Below, piece by piece: positions 36,878 through 47,136 of a stretch of DNA of 64,000 nucleotides; the first letter of the stretch is position 1; the number at the start of each line of letters is the position of its first letter. Under the pieces are notes generated by a model. The model had not been told where the DNA came from. It ran no database searches and saw nothing but the letters and a program-made list of their open reading frames with translations. The stretch is from Luteimonas cucumeris. Lineage in GTDB: Bacteria; Pseudomonadota; Gammaproteobacteria; Xanthomonadales; Xanthomonadaceae. Made by a program: the position numbers and the translations under genes. The stretch spans positions 527,235 to 591,234 of the forward strand of contig NZ_VLKN01000003.1 in NCBI RefSeq assembly GCF_007830035.1, written 5' to 3'.

Positions 36878-37507
36878 ATCGGTGATGCCGTGCTGGCTGG
36901 CCAGGCGCGCGAGTGCGATGCCATCGCCCACGCCGAGCTTCTCGAACAGCCGGGTCTTGTGCGTGTTGATAGTCTTGGCGCTGAGGCTCAGGCGCCGGGC
37001 GATTTCTTCCTGGCGCAAACCCTGGGTCAACAGCAGCGCAATCTCCATCTCCCGCGGCGACAACGCATCGAACGGCGTCACTTCGCCCTGCAATCCGGAC
37101 AACGCCAGGTTCTGCGCCACACCGCTGGCCAGATAGCGCTTGCCGCGGGCGACGGTGCGCACCGCGCGCAACAGTTCGGCGCTGTCACCGGCCTTTCCGA
37201 CATAACCGGAAGCACCCGCTTCGAGCAGGCGCTTGGGCATGGGCCCATCCTCGAGTACCGACACCACGATCACGCGCGTGCCGTAGTCACCCTTGACCAC
37301 GCGTTCGGTGACTTCCAGGCCGCTGACACCAGGCAGGTGCAGGTCGCACAGCACCACGTCGGGCTTCAGCTTGCGGATCAACGGCAGCGCCTGCTCGCCG
37401 CTCTCGGCTTCGCCGATCACTTCGACGTCGACTTCGCCACCGAGGATCATCTTCATCCCGGCGCGCACCAAGGCATGGTCATCGACCAGAAAAACACGAA
37501 TCGTCAT
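36860..37507 (-). CDS. response regulator, NarL/FixJ type (GacA/UvrY-like)
   Basis: Two-domain response regulator of 215 residues. The receiver domain has the acidic pair VDDH, phospho-acceptor Asp near residue 55 (VVLCDLHLPG), and the switch Lys in GYVGKAGD. The C-terminal LuxR-type helix-turn-helix is LSPREMEIALLLTQGLRQEE plus AKTINTHKTRLFEKL. The linker FDALSPRE and the overall pattern fit GacA/UvrY, which in relatives drives csrB-type small RNAs. No cognate histidine kinase is adjacent. Confidence 0.88.
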   Translation of the reverse strand: MTIRVFLVDDHALVRAGMKMILGGEVDVEVIGEAESGEQALPLIRKLKPDVVLCDLHLPGVSGLEVTERVVKGDYGTRVIVVSVLEDGPMPKRLLEAGASGYVGKAGDSAELLRAVRTVARGKRYLASGVAQNLALSGLQGEVTPFDALSPREMEIALLLTQGLRQEEIARRLSLSAKTINTHKTRLFEKLGVGDGIALARLASQHGITDPAHAL

Positions 37508-37623
37508 CCCTGTACTCCCCTATTGCTCCAGCCGACAGCGTAGGTGGCTGGACGGGGCCGTGGCAAGGCTCGGAGCCATGGATTCGATCCGACAGGTCGA
37601 CTGGAAACGATTACCTGCAATGC

Positions 37624-38517
37624 TCAGCCCAGCGAAGTGTCGAGCATCATCATCAGCACGAAGCCCAAGATCAGGCCGCCGGTGGCGAATGCCTCGTGAC
37701 CCTTGCGATGCGATTCGGGGATGATCTCGTGGCTGATCACGAACAGCATCGCGCCAGCCGCAAATGCCAGTCCCCACGGCAGCAACGCGGCCGACAGTCC
37801 GATCACCGCCGCACCGATGACGGCGCCCACCGGCTCGACCAGTCCCGACGCCATCCCGATCAGTACCGCGATCACGCGGCGATAGCCCGCGGTCACCAGC
37901 GCAACGGCCACCACCAGTCCTTCCGGAACGTCCTGGATCGCGATGCCCGTGGCGAGTGCGCCAGCGCGCACCGGATCGGTGCCGGCATAACCGACGCCAA
38001 TGGCCAGGCCTTCGGGCAGATTGTGCAGCACGATCGCGAACACGAACAGCCAGGTACGCCGCAACGCGATCGCGGCGTGGCCTTCCACGCCCTTGATGAA
38101 ATGCTCGTGCGGCAGATAGCGCTCCATCAACAGCAGCAGCGCCGCACCCAGGATGATGCCGCCGCCGACGATCATGCCCGCGCCCCAGTTGCCCGCACCG
38201 CCAGCTTCAGCGGCACTGATGGCGGGCACGATCAACGAGAACGAACACGCCGCCAGCATCACGCCAGCACCGAAACCGAACAGGCTGTCCTGCACGCGAT
38301 CGGACAGGCGCTGCGAGAACAGCACCGGCAACGCGCCCAATGCCGTCGCGATCGCCGCCATCGAGCCGCCGAGGAACGCGTTGAATACCGGCGCCGGGTA
38401 GTCCGTGCGCAGGTGCTGCCAAAGCCCCTGCAGCATCGCGAACAAGCCCAGCAGCAGGATGCCGACACCGAGCAAGCGGCGGAACGTGGCGGCTGGCGGC
38501 AGCGATGGGCTGTGCAT
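37624..38517 (-). CDS. ZIP family divalent metal transporter
   Basis: Inner-membrane zinc/iron-type importer of 297 residues with about eight helices. The metal-site helices carry VLHNLPEGLAIGVG and IAIQDVPEGLVVAVAL, the two ZIP signatures. A further charged segment is SHEIIPESHRKGHEA. The variable loop has HEHFIKGVEGH. It resembles ZupT/GufA-type proteins. No zinc-responsive operator is recognisable upstream. Confidence 0.9.
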   Translation of the reverse strand: MHSPSLPPAATFRRLLGVGILLLGLFAMLQGLWQHLRTDYPAPVFNAFLGGSMAAIATALGALPVLFSQRLSDRVQDSLFGFGAGVMLAACSFSLIVPAISAAEAGGAGNWGAGMIVGGGIILGAALLLLMERYLPHEHFIKGVEGHAAIALRRTWLFVFAIVLHNLPEGLAIGVGYAGTDPVRAGALATGIAIQDVPEGLVVAVALVTAGYRRVIAVLIGMASGLVEPVGAVIGAAVIGLSAALLPWGLAFAAGAMLFVISHEIIPESHRKGHEAFATGGLILGFVLMMMLDTSLG

Positions 38518-38628
38518 GAGCCCAATCTGACCACATCGGCGCCAGCCAGGGTAGCCACTGGGACTGCAGGCACGGTCGGGGCGCCGCTGCGTTCGTGCAC
38601 ACTAGCGTTTTCCACCCAGGGGTCCTCA

Positions 38629-39537
38629 ATGCGTCCTGCCACCCGTTTCGTCACTCCTTTCCTGGCCTGTTCGCTGATGCTCGTTGGCTGCGCGTCGCCG
38701 ACGCCGACGGCATCGTCCGCGCCTGCCGAGCCACAGCCGCAGGCCAGCACCGTCGCCGAGGCCTGGCTCGCCGATGTGACCGCGATCGCCGCCGCCGACG
38801 ACAACGCCGGGCGACGCGCGGCCATCGAACACGCCTTGAAGGCATCGGGCATCGCCGTCACCCAGGTGCCGTTCGTTTTCGGCAAGCATCAAGGCACCAA
38901 CCTGCTCGCCGACATTTCCGGCCCGGCGGATGCGCCGTTGCTGCTGATCGGTGCGCACTCCGACAGGGTCGAGGTCGGCCGTGGTGCGACCGACAACGCG
39001 TCCGGCAGCGCGGTGGTGTTGGCGCTCGCGCAGCGTCTCAAGCAGGCTCCGCTGCAGAACCATCGGGTCGCGGTCGCGTTCTGGGACAAGGAGGAACTGG
39101 GCCTCATTGGCGCGCACGCGTATATCGCCGATGGCGGCGCGAAGCCGGCGATGTACGTCAACTTCGACGTGTTCGGCTGGGGCGATGCGTTGTGGATGAT
39201 GACGCCGGAACCGTCACATCCGCTGGTATCGGCAAGCCGCGACGCGACCCGTTCCGCCGGCATCACGTTCTCGCCCGGCGACAAGTATCCGCCGACCGAT
39301 CATCTCGCTTTCCACAAGGCGGGCTGGCCGGCAGTCTCCTATTCGCTGGTCGGAAGCGACGAAATCCCGAACATCCTCGCCGCCTTCGCGCGCCAGAAAG
39401 TCGAGACGCCGGCGAAGGTGATGCAGGTGATCCACAGCGATGCCGACACGATGGCGCAGGTCGACGCGACACAGGCGGCACGCGGCGTGGATGCCGTCGA
39501 GGATGCACTGCGGCGCTGGGATGCCGTGACGCAGTAG
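38629..39537 (+). CDS. M28 family zinc metallopeptidase (lipoprotein)
   Basis: Probable envelope aminopeptidase of 302 residues. The signal peptide ends in a lipobox (SLMLVGCA). The di-zinc site is readable: GAHSD (His), GATDNASG (bridging Asp), DKEELGLIGA (catalytic and ligand Glu), NFDVFGWGD (Asp), and DHLAFH (His). AGGGG precedes the ATG. The enzyme class is clear but its substrate is not. Confidence 0.88.
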   Translation: MRPATRFVTPFLACSLMLVGCASPTPTASSAPAEPQPQASTVAEAWLADVTAIAAADDNAGRRAAIEHALKASGIAVTQVPFVFGKHQGTNLLADISGPADAPLLLIGAHSDRVEVGRGATDNASGSAVVLALAQRLKQAPLQNHRVAVAFWDKEELGLIGAHAYIADGGAKPAMYVNFDVFGWGDALWMMTPEPSHPLVSASRDATRSAGITFSPGDKYPPTDHLAFHKAGWPAVSYSLVGSDEIPNILAAFARQKVETPAKVMQVIHSDADTMAQVDATQAARGVDAVEDALRRWDAVTQ

Positions 39538-39629
39538 GCAACGCGCACGTCGATGTCCGGAAATGGCGAGCGCACTGCCTGCCGTCATGACAGCATCGGC
39601 GGTCTTTACAGACTGGAGGAATGGAACAG

Positions 39630-40439
39630 ATGTCCGAACTCGACCCTGCAGCCGCTTTCCGTGAGCTGCACTCGCATGGAATGCTGCTGCTCGCCAATGT
39701 CTGGGATGCCGGCAGCGCTCGGCTGGTGGAAAGCCTGGGCGCCAAGGCGATCGCGACGACCAGCGCCGGCGTGGCCTGGTCGCTCGGCTACCGCGACGGC
39801 GACGCACTGCCGATCGAGAAACTCATTGATGCCGTGGCCAGCATGTCGCGCGTACTGCACGTGCCGCTGACGGTCGACAGCGAGTCCGGCTATTCGGACA
39901 ACCCCGCGATCGTCGCAGACAACATCGCACGCCTGATCGATGCCGGCGCCGTTGGCATCAATCTCGAGGATGGCAGTGACGATCCGGCATTGCTCTGCGC
40001 CAAGCTCGAACAGATCAAGCGCAGCAGCGCGCGAATGGGCGTGAACCTGTTCATCAACGCCCGCACCGACGTCTTCCTCGCCGGCCTGGCGCCGGAACCG
40101 CGTCGTGTCGAGGAGACATTGGCGCGCGCGCAGCGTTATCGCGATGCCGGTGCCGACGGCCTGTTCGTGCCGGGGCTGACGGACCGCAACGAGATCCGTG
40201 CGATCGCCGAGGGCACGGCGTTGCCGCTGAACATCATGGCGCGGCCGACGCTGCCGCCGGCCGCGGAGCTGGAAGGCCTCGGCGTCCGCCGGCTGAGCGC
40301 CGGTTCCGCCATCGCGGAATCCATCTTCGCCAGAGCCGCGACGCTCGCTGGCGGTTTCCTTGGCAACGGCGCATCGGCACCACTGTCCGAGCAGGCGATG
40401 CGCTATCCGGATATCAATGCCTTGTTCGCGGCGCGCTGA
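39630..40439 (+). CDS. isocitrate lyase/PEP mutase superfamily protein
   Basis: A 269-residue alpha/beta barrel of the ICL/PEPM family, likely a small C-C or P-C lyase or mutase. The start MSELDPAAAFRELHSHG is placed at the ATG lying 10 bases after GGAGG; an ATG nine bases earlier has only one base of spacing. Family segments are NVWDAGSARLVESLGAKAIATTSA, VPLTVDSESGY, VGINLEDGS and FINARTDVFLAG. PEP mutase, oxaloacetate decarboxylase and methylisocitrate lyase relatives cannot be told apart here. Confidence 0.87.
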   Translation: MSELDPAAAFRELHSHGMLLLANVWDAGSARLVESLGAKAIATTSAGVAWSLGYRDGDALPIEKLIDAVASMSRVLHVPLTVDSESGYSDNPAIVADNIARLIDAGAVGINLEDGSDDPALLCAKLEQIKRSSARMGVNLFINARTDVFLAGLAPEPRRVEETLARAQRYRDAGADGLFVPGLTDRNEIRAIAEGTALPLNIMARPTLPPAAELEGLGVRRLSAGSAIAESIFARAATLAGGFLGNGASAPLSEQAMRYPDINALFAAR

Positions 40440-40473
40440 ACTCAGGGCAGCCGTCGCGCACGAATGGCGGAAC

Positions 40474-40563
40474 TGGCGGAGAGAGTGGGATTCGAACCCA
40501 CGGTGGGCGTAAACCCACGGCAGTTTTCAAGACTGCTGCCTTAAACCGCTCGGCCATCTCTCC
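40474..40563 (-). tRNA. tRNA-Ser (anticodon UGA)
   Basis: A 90-base tRNA with encoded CCA. The acceptor stem is GGAGAGA/TCTCTCC, the anticodon loop CTTGAAA reads UGA, and a long variable arm typical of class II tRNA-Ser is present. The T-loop is GGTTCGAATCC. It reads UCN-type serine codons. serS lies 1.8 kb away. Confidence 0.97.
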
Positions 40564-40635
40564 GGATCGATCGACGCCGACCGGCATCCACGCGGTCGGC
40601 GATCGCGGATGGCGCCAGAATGACCAGCGCTACCG

Positions 40636-41643
40636 CTAGGTGATTGTCGCATGCGGTGGATGATCACCGGCAACCGGCCTGCCCTGCCTGACCGGTTTTT
40701 CGGCCCTGCCCTTCGGGCAGTTCTGGCAATCCAGGCGCGAGGATTCGATCAACGGCGGCAGTTTCTCGGCCAGGAAATCGATGAATACCCGCACCGCCGG
40801 CAGCAGGCCGCGGCGCGACGCGAATACCGCGTGGGCAATGCCCTGTGGCAGGCGCCATTCCGGCAGCACCACTTCCAGGTCACCATTGCGCACCGCGTCG
40901 GCGCACAGGGTTTCCGGCAGCATGGTGATGCCCAGGCCGCTCTTGGCCAAGGCCATCAGCATCGGGAAATCGAAACCGGACACGCGCGGCTTGAGCTCGA
41001 TCTTGCGGATTTCGCCGTCGCGTCCCTGCAACTCCCAGCGCTGCCGCGCCTCGTCTTCGCTCATGGTCAGCGTGACGTGATCGTGCAGCTCTTCCGGTGT
41101 GTTCGGGCGCCCGGCCCGATCGAGGTATTTCGGGCTGGCAACCAGCAGCTCCTGGATCTGGCCGAAGCTGCGCATCACCAGGCTGCCGTCGTCGTCGAGC
41201 TTGGTACGCACGCGCACGGCGATATCGAAACCTTCGTTGATCACGTCGACACGGCGGTTGCTGACGTGCAGCTGCACGCGCACCTGCGGGTACTTGGCGA
41301 GGAACTCCGGCAGCAGCATCGGCATCTGCTGCTGCGCCAGGCCGACCGGGATGCTGACCCGCACGACGCCGCGCGGTTCCGCGCTGAGGCGGTCGACGAC
41401 CTCGCGCGCGGCCTGGGCCTCGGCCAGCATCGACTGCGCGTGGCGATGCACGCTCTGGCCGACGTCCGTCACCGCGAAACGGCGCGTCGAACGCTGCAGC
41501 AGGCGCACGCCCAGATCGTTTTCCAGCTGGCTGATGCGGCGGCTCAGCCGTGATTTGGGAATGCCCAGCGCGCGCTCGGCGGCGGCGAAACCGCCGTGGT
41601 CGACGACAGCGGAGAAGTAATAAAGGTCGTTGAGATCCTGCAT
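40636..41643 (-). CDS. LysR family transcriptional regulator with Cys-containing C-terminal tail
   Basis: A 335-residue LTTR. The N-terminal winged helix (residues 1-60) reads MQDLNDLYYFSAVVDHGGFA and then PKSRLSRRISQLENDLGVRL. The effector domain contains RGVVRVSIPVGLAQQ. It is divergent from azoR with 114 bases between, so azoR is the expected target; related LysR proteins beside azoreductases sense quinones or electrophiles. The tail beyond residue 300 holds a CQNC motif, unusual for the family and possibly redox-active. An interrupted palindrome lies in the shared promoter region. Confidence 0.9.
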   Translation of the reverse strand: MQDLNDLYYFSAVVDHGGFAAAERALGIPKSRLSRRISQLENDLGVRLLQRSTRRFAVTDVGQSVHRHAQSMLAEAQAAREVVDRLSAEPRGVVRVSIPVGLAQQQMPMLLPEFLAKYPQVRVQLHVSNRRVDVINEGFDIAVRVRTKLDDDGSLVMRSFGQIQELLVASPKYLDRAGRPNTPEELHDHVTLTMSEDEARQRWELQGRDGEIRKIELKPRVSGFDFPMLMALAKSGLGITMLPETLCADAVRNGDLEVVLPEWRLPQGIAHAVFASRRGLLPAVRVFIDFLAEKLPPLIESSRLDCQNCPKGRAEKPVRQGRPVAGDHPPHATIT

Positions 41644-41671
41644 GGCGATAATTCCATCATCGGAACACTAA

Positions 41672-41683
41672 GTGATATTTCAC
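41672..41683. promoter_or_regulatory. LysR-type operator candidate between the LysR gene and azoR
   Basis: GTGA-TATT-TCAC interrupted palindrome in the middle of the divergent gap. A CATAAT -10-like hexamer for azoR follows at 41695-41700. Confidence 0.45.
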
Positions 41684-41757
41684 CATCTTTATCCCATAAT
41701 GGCAACAACCCATAGTTTGGCCCTGACCGGCGCTGCGCCGAACACGGACACCTAACC

Positions 41758-42333
41758 ATGAAGCTGTTGCACATCGATTCCAGCGCCCTGGGCGCGAATT
41801 CCGTCACCCGCGAGCTCAGCGCCGCCATCGTCGCACGCTGGCAGGAGGCGCTTCCCGGCCTCACCGTGGAGTACCTCGACCTCGATGCCAAGCCGATCCC
41901 GCACCTGACCGGCCGTACGCTGGCCCGCACTGACGCGACCTGCAATGAGAAAGAGGACGAGTTGGTGCAGCAGTTCCTGGAAGCGGACACGGTGGTGATC
42001 GGCGCGCCGATGTACAACTTCGCCATTCCTTCGACCTTGAAGGCGTGGCTGGACCGCATCACGGTCCGCGGCAAGACTTTCCGCTATACCGAAAACGGGC
42101 CCGAAGGCCTGGCCGGCGACAAGCGCGTGATCATCGCCACCGGTCGCGGCAGCGCGCACGGCGACAACGCGCCGAGCGATTTCCAGGAGCCCTACCTGCG
42201 CTACCTGTTCGGTTTCATCGGCATCGGACAGGTCGAATTCGTGCGCGCCGAAGGCGTCGGCCTGTCGCCGCAGCACCGCGCCGATGCGCTGGCCGCGGCA
42301 CATGCTGCGATCCCGATGCCGATCGCCGCCTGA
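41758..42333 (+). CDS. azoR: FMN-dependent NADH-azoreductase / quinone reductase
   Basis: Flavodoxin-fold oxidoreductase of 191 residues that reduces quinones and azo compounds. It begins MKLLHIDSSALGANSVTREL, the FMN phosphate-binding segment. APMYNFAIPSTLKAWLDRI and the TGRGSAHG loop follow, both typical of AzoR. It is probably induced through the divergent LysR regulator under electrophile stress (inference from context). Confidence 0.94.
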   Translation: MKLLHIDSSALGANSVTRELSAAIVARWQEALPGLTVEYLDLDAKPIPHLTGRTLARTDATCNEKEDELVQQFLEADTVVIGAPMYNFAIPSTLKAWLDRITVRGKTFRYTENGPEGLAGDKRVIIATGRGSAHGDNAPSDFQEPYLRYLFGFIGIGQVEFVRAEGVGLSPQHRADALAAAHAAIPMPIAA

Positions 42334-42390
42334 GGCGGCAAATCGGTAAGGTAACGCGACGGCGCCCGGCTTCAGCTCTACAGGAATGCC

Positions 42391-44458
<2,068 letters not shown>

Positions 44459-44568
44459 GGATCGCGAACGAACCTGAACATCGGGTTCACGTCGCGCTCA
44501 CAAGGCATGGACAAAGTGCCGTGCAAAACTCGTTTCGTCGTTCCGTCGCGAAGTGAGAGTGAGTGACC

Positions 44569-45189
44569 ATGAGCACACCCCCGAATTCGCCTGGCGAGAG
44601 GCCGGCACCGGTTGATCGCGACCGCAGCGGCGAAGCCAGCTATACCAGCGACGGCGGTGCGGAACCGCCCAAACGTGGTGGCTCGTTGTTATGGCTGCTG
44701 TTGCTGGTCGCGCTGCTGCTGCTGGGCTGGTGGTGGTTCACCCAGCGCAGCGTAGGCGACGCGGTGCCGGAACCCCTGCCCGAAGCCACCGCGGAACAGC
44801 CTGCGACCACCGCCGCCAGTGAAGCGACCGTCGCCGAAGAAGCGCGAAAGAAGGCCGCAGCGGCGCGGGACAAGCCGCGCAAGGCCGAAAAACCAGCGAC
44901 GCCACGCATCACGGAAGCCCGCCCGATCGCCAGCCGCAACCCCCGCCCCGAATACCCGCGCGAAGCCCTGCGTCGCGGCCAAAGTGGACACGTGCTGCTG
45001 CGGGTCGACGTGGCAGCCGATGGCACCACCAGCAACGTCGACTTCGTGCAGCGCAGTGGATCTGCCGAACTGGATCGCGCCGCCATGAATGCCGTGCGCA
45101 AATGGCAATTCTCACCTGCGCGACGCAACGGCAAGGCGGTCGCCAGCCGCGTCAATGTGCCGGTCGACTTCGTGCTGCCGCCGGATTGA
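44569..45189 (+). CDS. TonB family protein (second of a tandem pair)
   Basis: A 206-residue protein of the same layout as its upstream neighbour. Membrane helix SLLWLLLLVALLLLGWWWF, a charged and Ala/Lys-rich linker (ARKKAAAARDKPRKAEK), and a TonB domain (PRPEYPREALRRGQSGHVLL, AAMNAVRKWQFSPARRNG). The domains of the two are clearly alike while the linkers differ, which suggests an old duplication. The ATG is used rather than a GTG two codons earlier. Confidence 0.87.
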   Translation: MSTPPNSPGERPAPVDRDRSGEASYTSDGGAEPPKRGGSLLWLLLLVALLLLGWWWFTQRSVGDAVPEPLPEATAEQPATTAASEATVAEEARKKAAAARDKPRKAEKPATPRITEARPIASRNPRPEYPREALRRGQSGHVLLRVDVAADGTTSNVDFVQRSGSAELDRAAMNAVRKWQFSPARRNGKAVASRVNVPVDFVLPPD

Positions 45190-45242
45190 TTACGTAGAGT
45201 AGAGGTCCAGGCGAAAAGCAAAAGCAACGGTAAACGTACGCT

Positions 45243-46676
45243 TCAATCGACTGCAGCACGCCTGCGCCGGATCAGGCCATAGGCTACGCAGCACCCAAAG
45301 ATGATCTCCAGCGGCGCGCGCGCATGTGCATGGCGCCACAACAGCGAATCGAAGCCATTGGCAACCAGCACGATGCCGATGCTGCCGGCCAATGTCCAGA
45401 ACCCGGCATCCGATACGGTGCCGCTGCGCCATGCCAGTATCAGTTCGCGCAGCAGCAGTACAAACAACAGGCCAAACAGCACTGCGCCGATCGCACCCAT
45501 CCCTACCAGCGCATCCAGATAGGCGCTGTGCAGATGGGCATGCCGCTGGCCGCTCAGATCGAGTCCAGATCCAGCGATCAGCGCCGAGGTGCTGCGCAAG
45601 CCCCAGCCCAGCAACGGGCGCTGCTGCCAGCGCTCGACACCCAGATCGTAAAGCTCCATGCGCACGCTGACCGCGGTGTTGTTGATTTCCTTGGCCTTGT
45701 TCGTCGCATCCGTCGGCTTCGGCGCTGGATCTGTAGGAGCGCTTTTGGCCGCCGGCTTGGAAAGTGGGGCTTCCGTTTCCGCAGTGCCCTCATCAGTCGT
45801 AGCGATATCCGGCAACAATTCCTGCGCGCCCGCGAAGCGCTTGGCAACAATGCCGTTTGCGCCCAGCGTCAGCAACAGAGACAACGCCACCACCGACGCC
45901 AACGGCGCCCACGGCGCCCACGGCATTGCAGTTTTGCGGTTGCGCCGACGCGCGTATCCAAGCGCCACCGCGGTCAGCGGCAGCATCGCGACAAACGCCA
46001 GCCATGCTCCGCGCGATTGCGAGAACAGCAATGCGCTGAAACTGCCCGCATAACCCAGCAGACATGCGGCCAACAGCGCACCTCGCCAACGAACGCGGCT
46101 ACGCGCGTCCCATACCACCAGCAGCAGGCAGAACGACAGCCAGCTGGCCAGCGCGGCGAGTTGGCCGCTGAGATTTTCCGGCAGGCCGAATTTTGGCCGG
46201 TACTGCCCGCTCCAGATCAGCGGCAGGTCGGCCCACGGCATCCGCGTGGCGATGGCGATCAGCAGGCCGGCGACCATCAGGCCAAGCAGGACCGGAATCG
46301 CACGCGGCATCAGTGAGAGCCACCAGCCGATCACGCAACTGAACACGCCTAGCCGCACCAGCTCAGCGGCGGCCGACAATTGCTTCGAATAGCCGATCGA
46401 AGGGAATACCTGCGTGGCATAGCCCGCGTGCACGACCACGAACAGCGTGGATACCGCCAGCAAGCGCGCGGCCGGCTGCTTCGCCAGTTCCCGCCAGGGC
46501 GTGGCACCGCTGGCCAGCATCAGCAATAGCGCCAGCATCGCACCGTATTCAGGCTTCAGCTGCCCACCGAAGCCGGTCATCGCGAAGAAGGCATGGAAGC
46601 ACAAGGCCGCCAGCGCCAGGCATCGCAGTCGGATGGAAATGGTCGAAGTGTCCGTCACCGGGATCGTTGCTGCCAT
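45243..46676 (-). CDS. O-antigen ligase family protein (Wzy_C domain)
   Basis: Polytopic membrane protein of 477 residues with about 11-12 helices. It would join or polymerise undecaprenyl-linked glycan (WaaL or Wzy-like). The Wzy_C signatures are FSQSRGAWLAFVAML and RPLLGWGLRS with HLHSAYLDALVGMG in the large periplasmic loop. That loop also has a 40-residue Pro/Ala/Lys/Thr-rich insertion. The ATG is chosen because it follows the glycosyltransferase remnant stop by 13 bases; a start 16 codons earlier would overlap the remnant. Ligase versus polymerase cannot be settled. Confidence 0.83.
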   Translation of the reverse strand: MAATIPVTDTSTISIRLRCLALAALCFHAFFAMTGFGGQLKPEYGAMLALLLMLASGATPWRELAKQPAARLLAVSTLFVVVHAGYATQVFPSIGYSKQLSAAAELVRLGVFSCVIGWWLSLMPRAIPVLLGLMVAGLLIAIATRMPWADLPLIWSGQYRPKFGLPENLSGQLAALASWLSFCLLLVVWDARSRVRWRGALLAACLLGYAGSFSALLFSQSRGAWLAFVAMLPLTAVALGYARRRNRKTAMPWAPWAPLASVVALSLLLTLGANGIVAKRFAGAQELLPDIATTDEGTAETEAPLSKPAAKSAPTDPAPKPTDATNKAKEINNTAVSVRMELYDLGVERWQQRPLLGWGLRSTSALIAGSGLDLSGQRHAHLHSAYLDALVGMGAIGAVLFGLLFVLLLRELILAWRSGTVSDAGFWTLAGSIGIVLVANGFDSLLWRHAHARAPLEIIFGCCVAYGLIRRRRAAVD

Positions 46677-46689
46677 CGTCACGACAGCA

Positions 46690-46976
46690 TCAGTGCGCGG
46701 CAGGAACAACGAGAACGACCGCATCGCGGAAGGCCCGATCGTTGTCTTCGTACCAGCTTCGCGCCTGCCGTCCGATCGCCATGAGTCCAGCGCTTGCAGG
46801 CAGGCACGCGATCACCGCTTTCAGGAAGCTGCGGCTTGGCTGTATCAGCTCGTTCATGGGCTCAGCATCCAACGCCACGGCATCGCACCGGTGCACAGCA
46901 GCGCATCGGCCAGCAGGCGCATGTCGCGCACCAGGCCTACGCCATTGTTCCACCCGATCACGTTTACGCGGACCAC
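46690..46976 (-). pseudogene. glycosyltransferase remnant (N- and C-terminal pieces in different frames)
   Basis: Two short glycosyltransferase-like pieces lie in succession on the minus strand. The first, from a possible GTG at 46976, reads VNVIGWNNGVGLVRDMRLLA, like the N-terminus of GT-B family glycosyltransferases. The second is in another frame, ends at 46690, and reads LMAIGRQARSWYEDNDRAFR, like the C-terminal helix of such enzymes. A full enzyme has about 300 or more residues, so the central part has been deleted and the frame lost. It sits between aroA and the O-antigen ligase gene. The match is by eye only. Confidence 0.55.
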
Positions 46977-47108
46977 TTGTCTATCCCGGGAGTGCACGAG
47001 GTGCCAACTGCGTGTCCGCGCGAAGACGATGGCGAACCGACACTGGCGTTCACATCGCGCTCCACCCGGCACAAGGCGTTCCGAATGTTCGAAGCCGATG
47101 ACCGGGCG

Positions 47109-47136
47109 AGTATAAACAAGGCGCCGTCCGGCTCAA
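47109..47136 (-). promoter_or_regulatory. Candidate promoter for the glycosyltransferase remnant / O-antigen ligase
   Basis: On the minus strand TTGAGC, 16-base spacer, TATACT. The -35 box overlaps the aroA stop codon, so the ligase gene can be transcribed independently of aroA. Confidence 0.5.

Noticed and set aside
46677..46724. Upstream ATG at 46724 as the start of the O-antigen ligase gene
   Set aside because: It would overlap the glycosyltransferase remnant and adds residues unlike a membrane-protein N-terminus; the ATG at 46676 follows the remnant stop directly.
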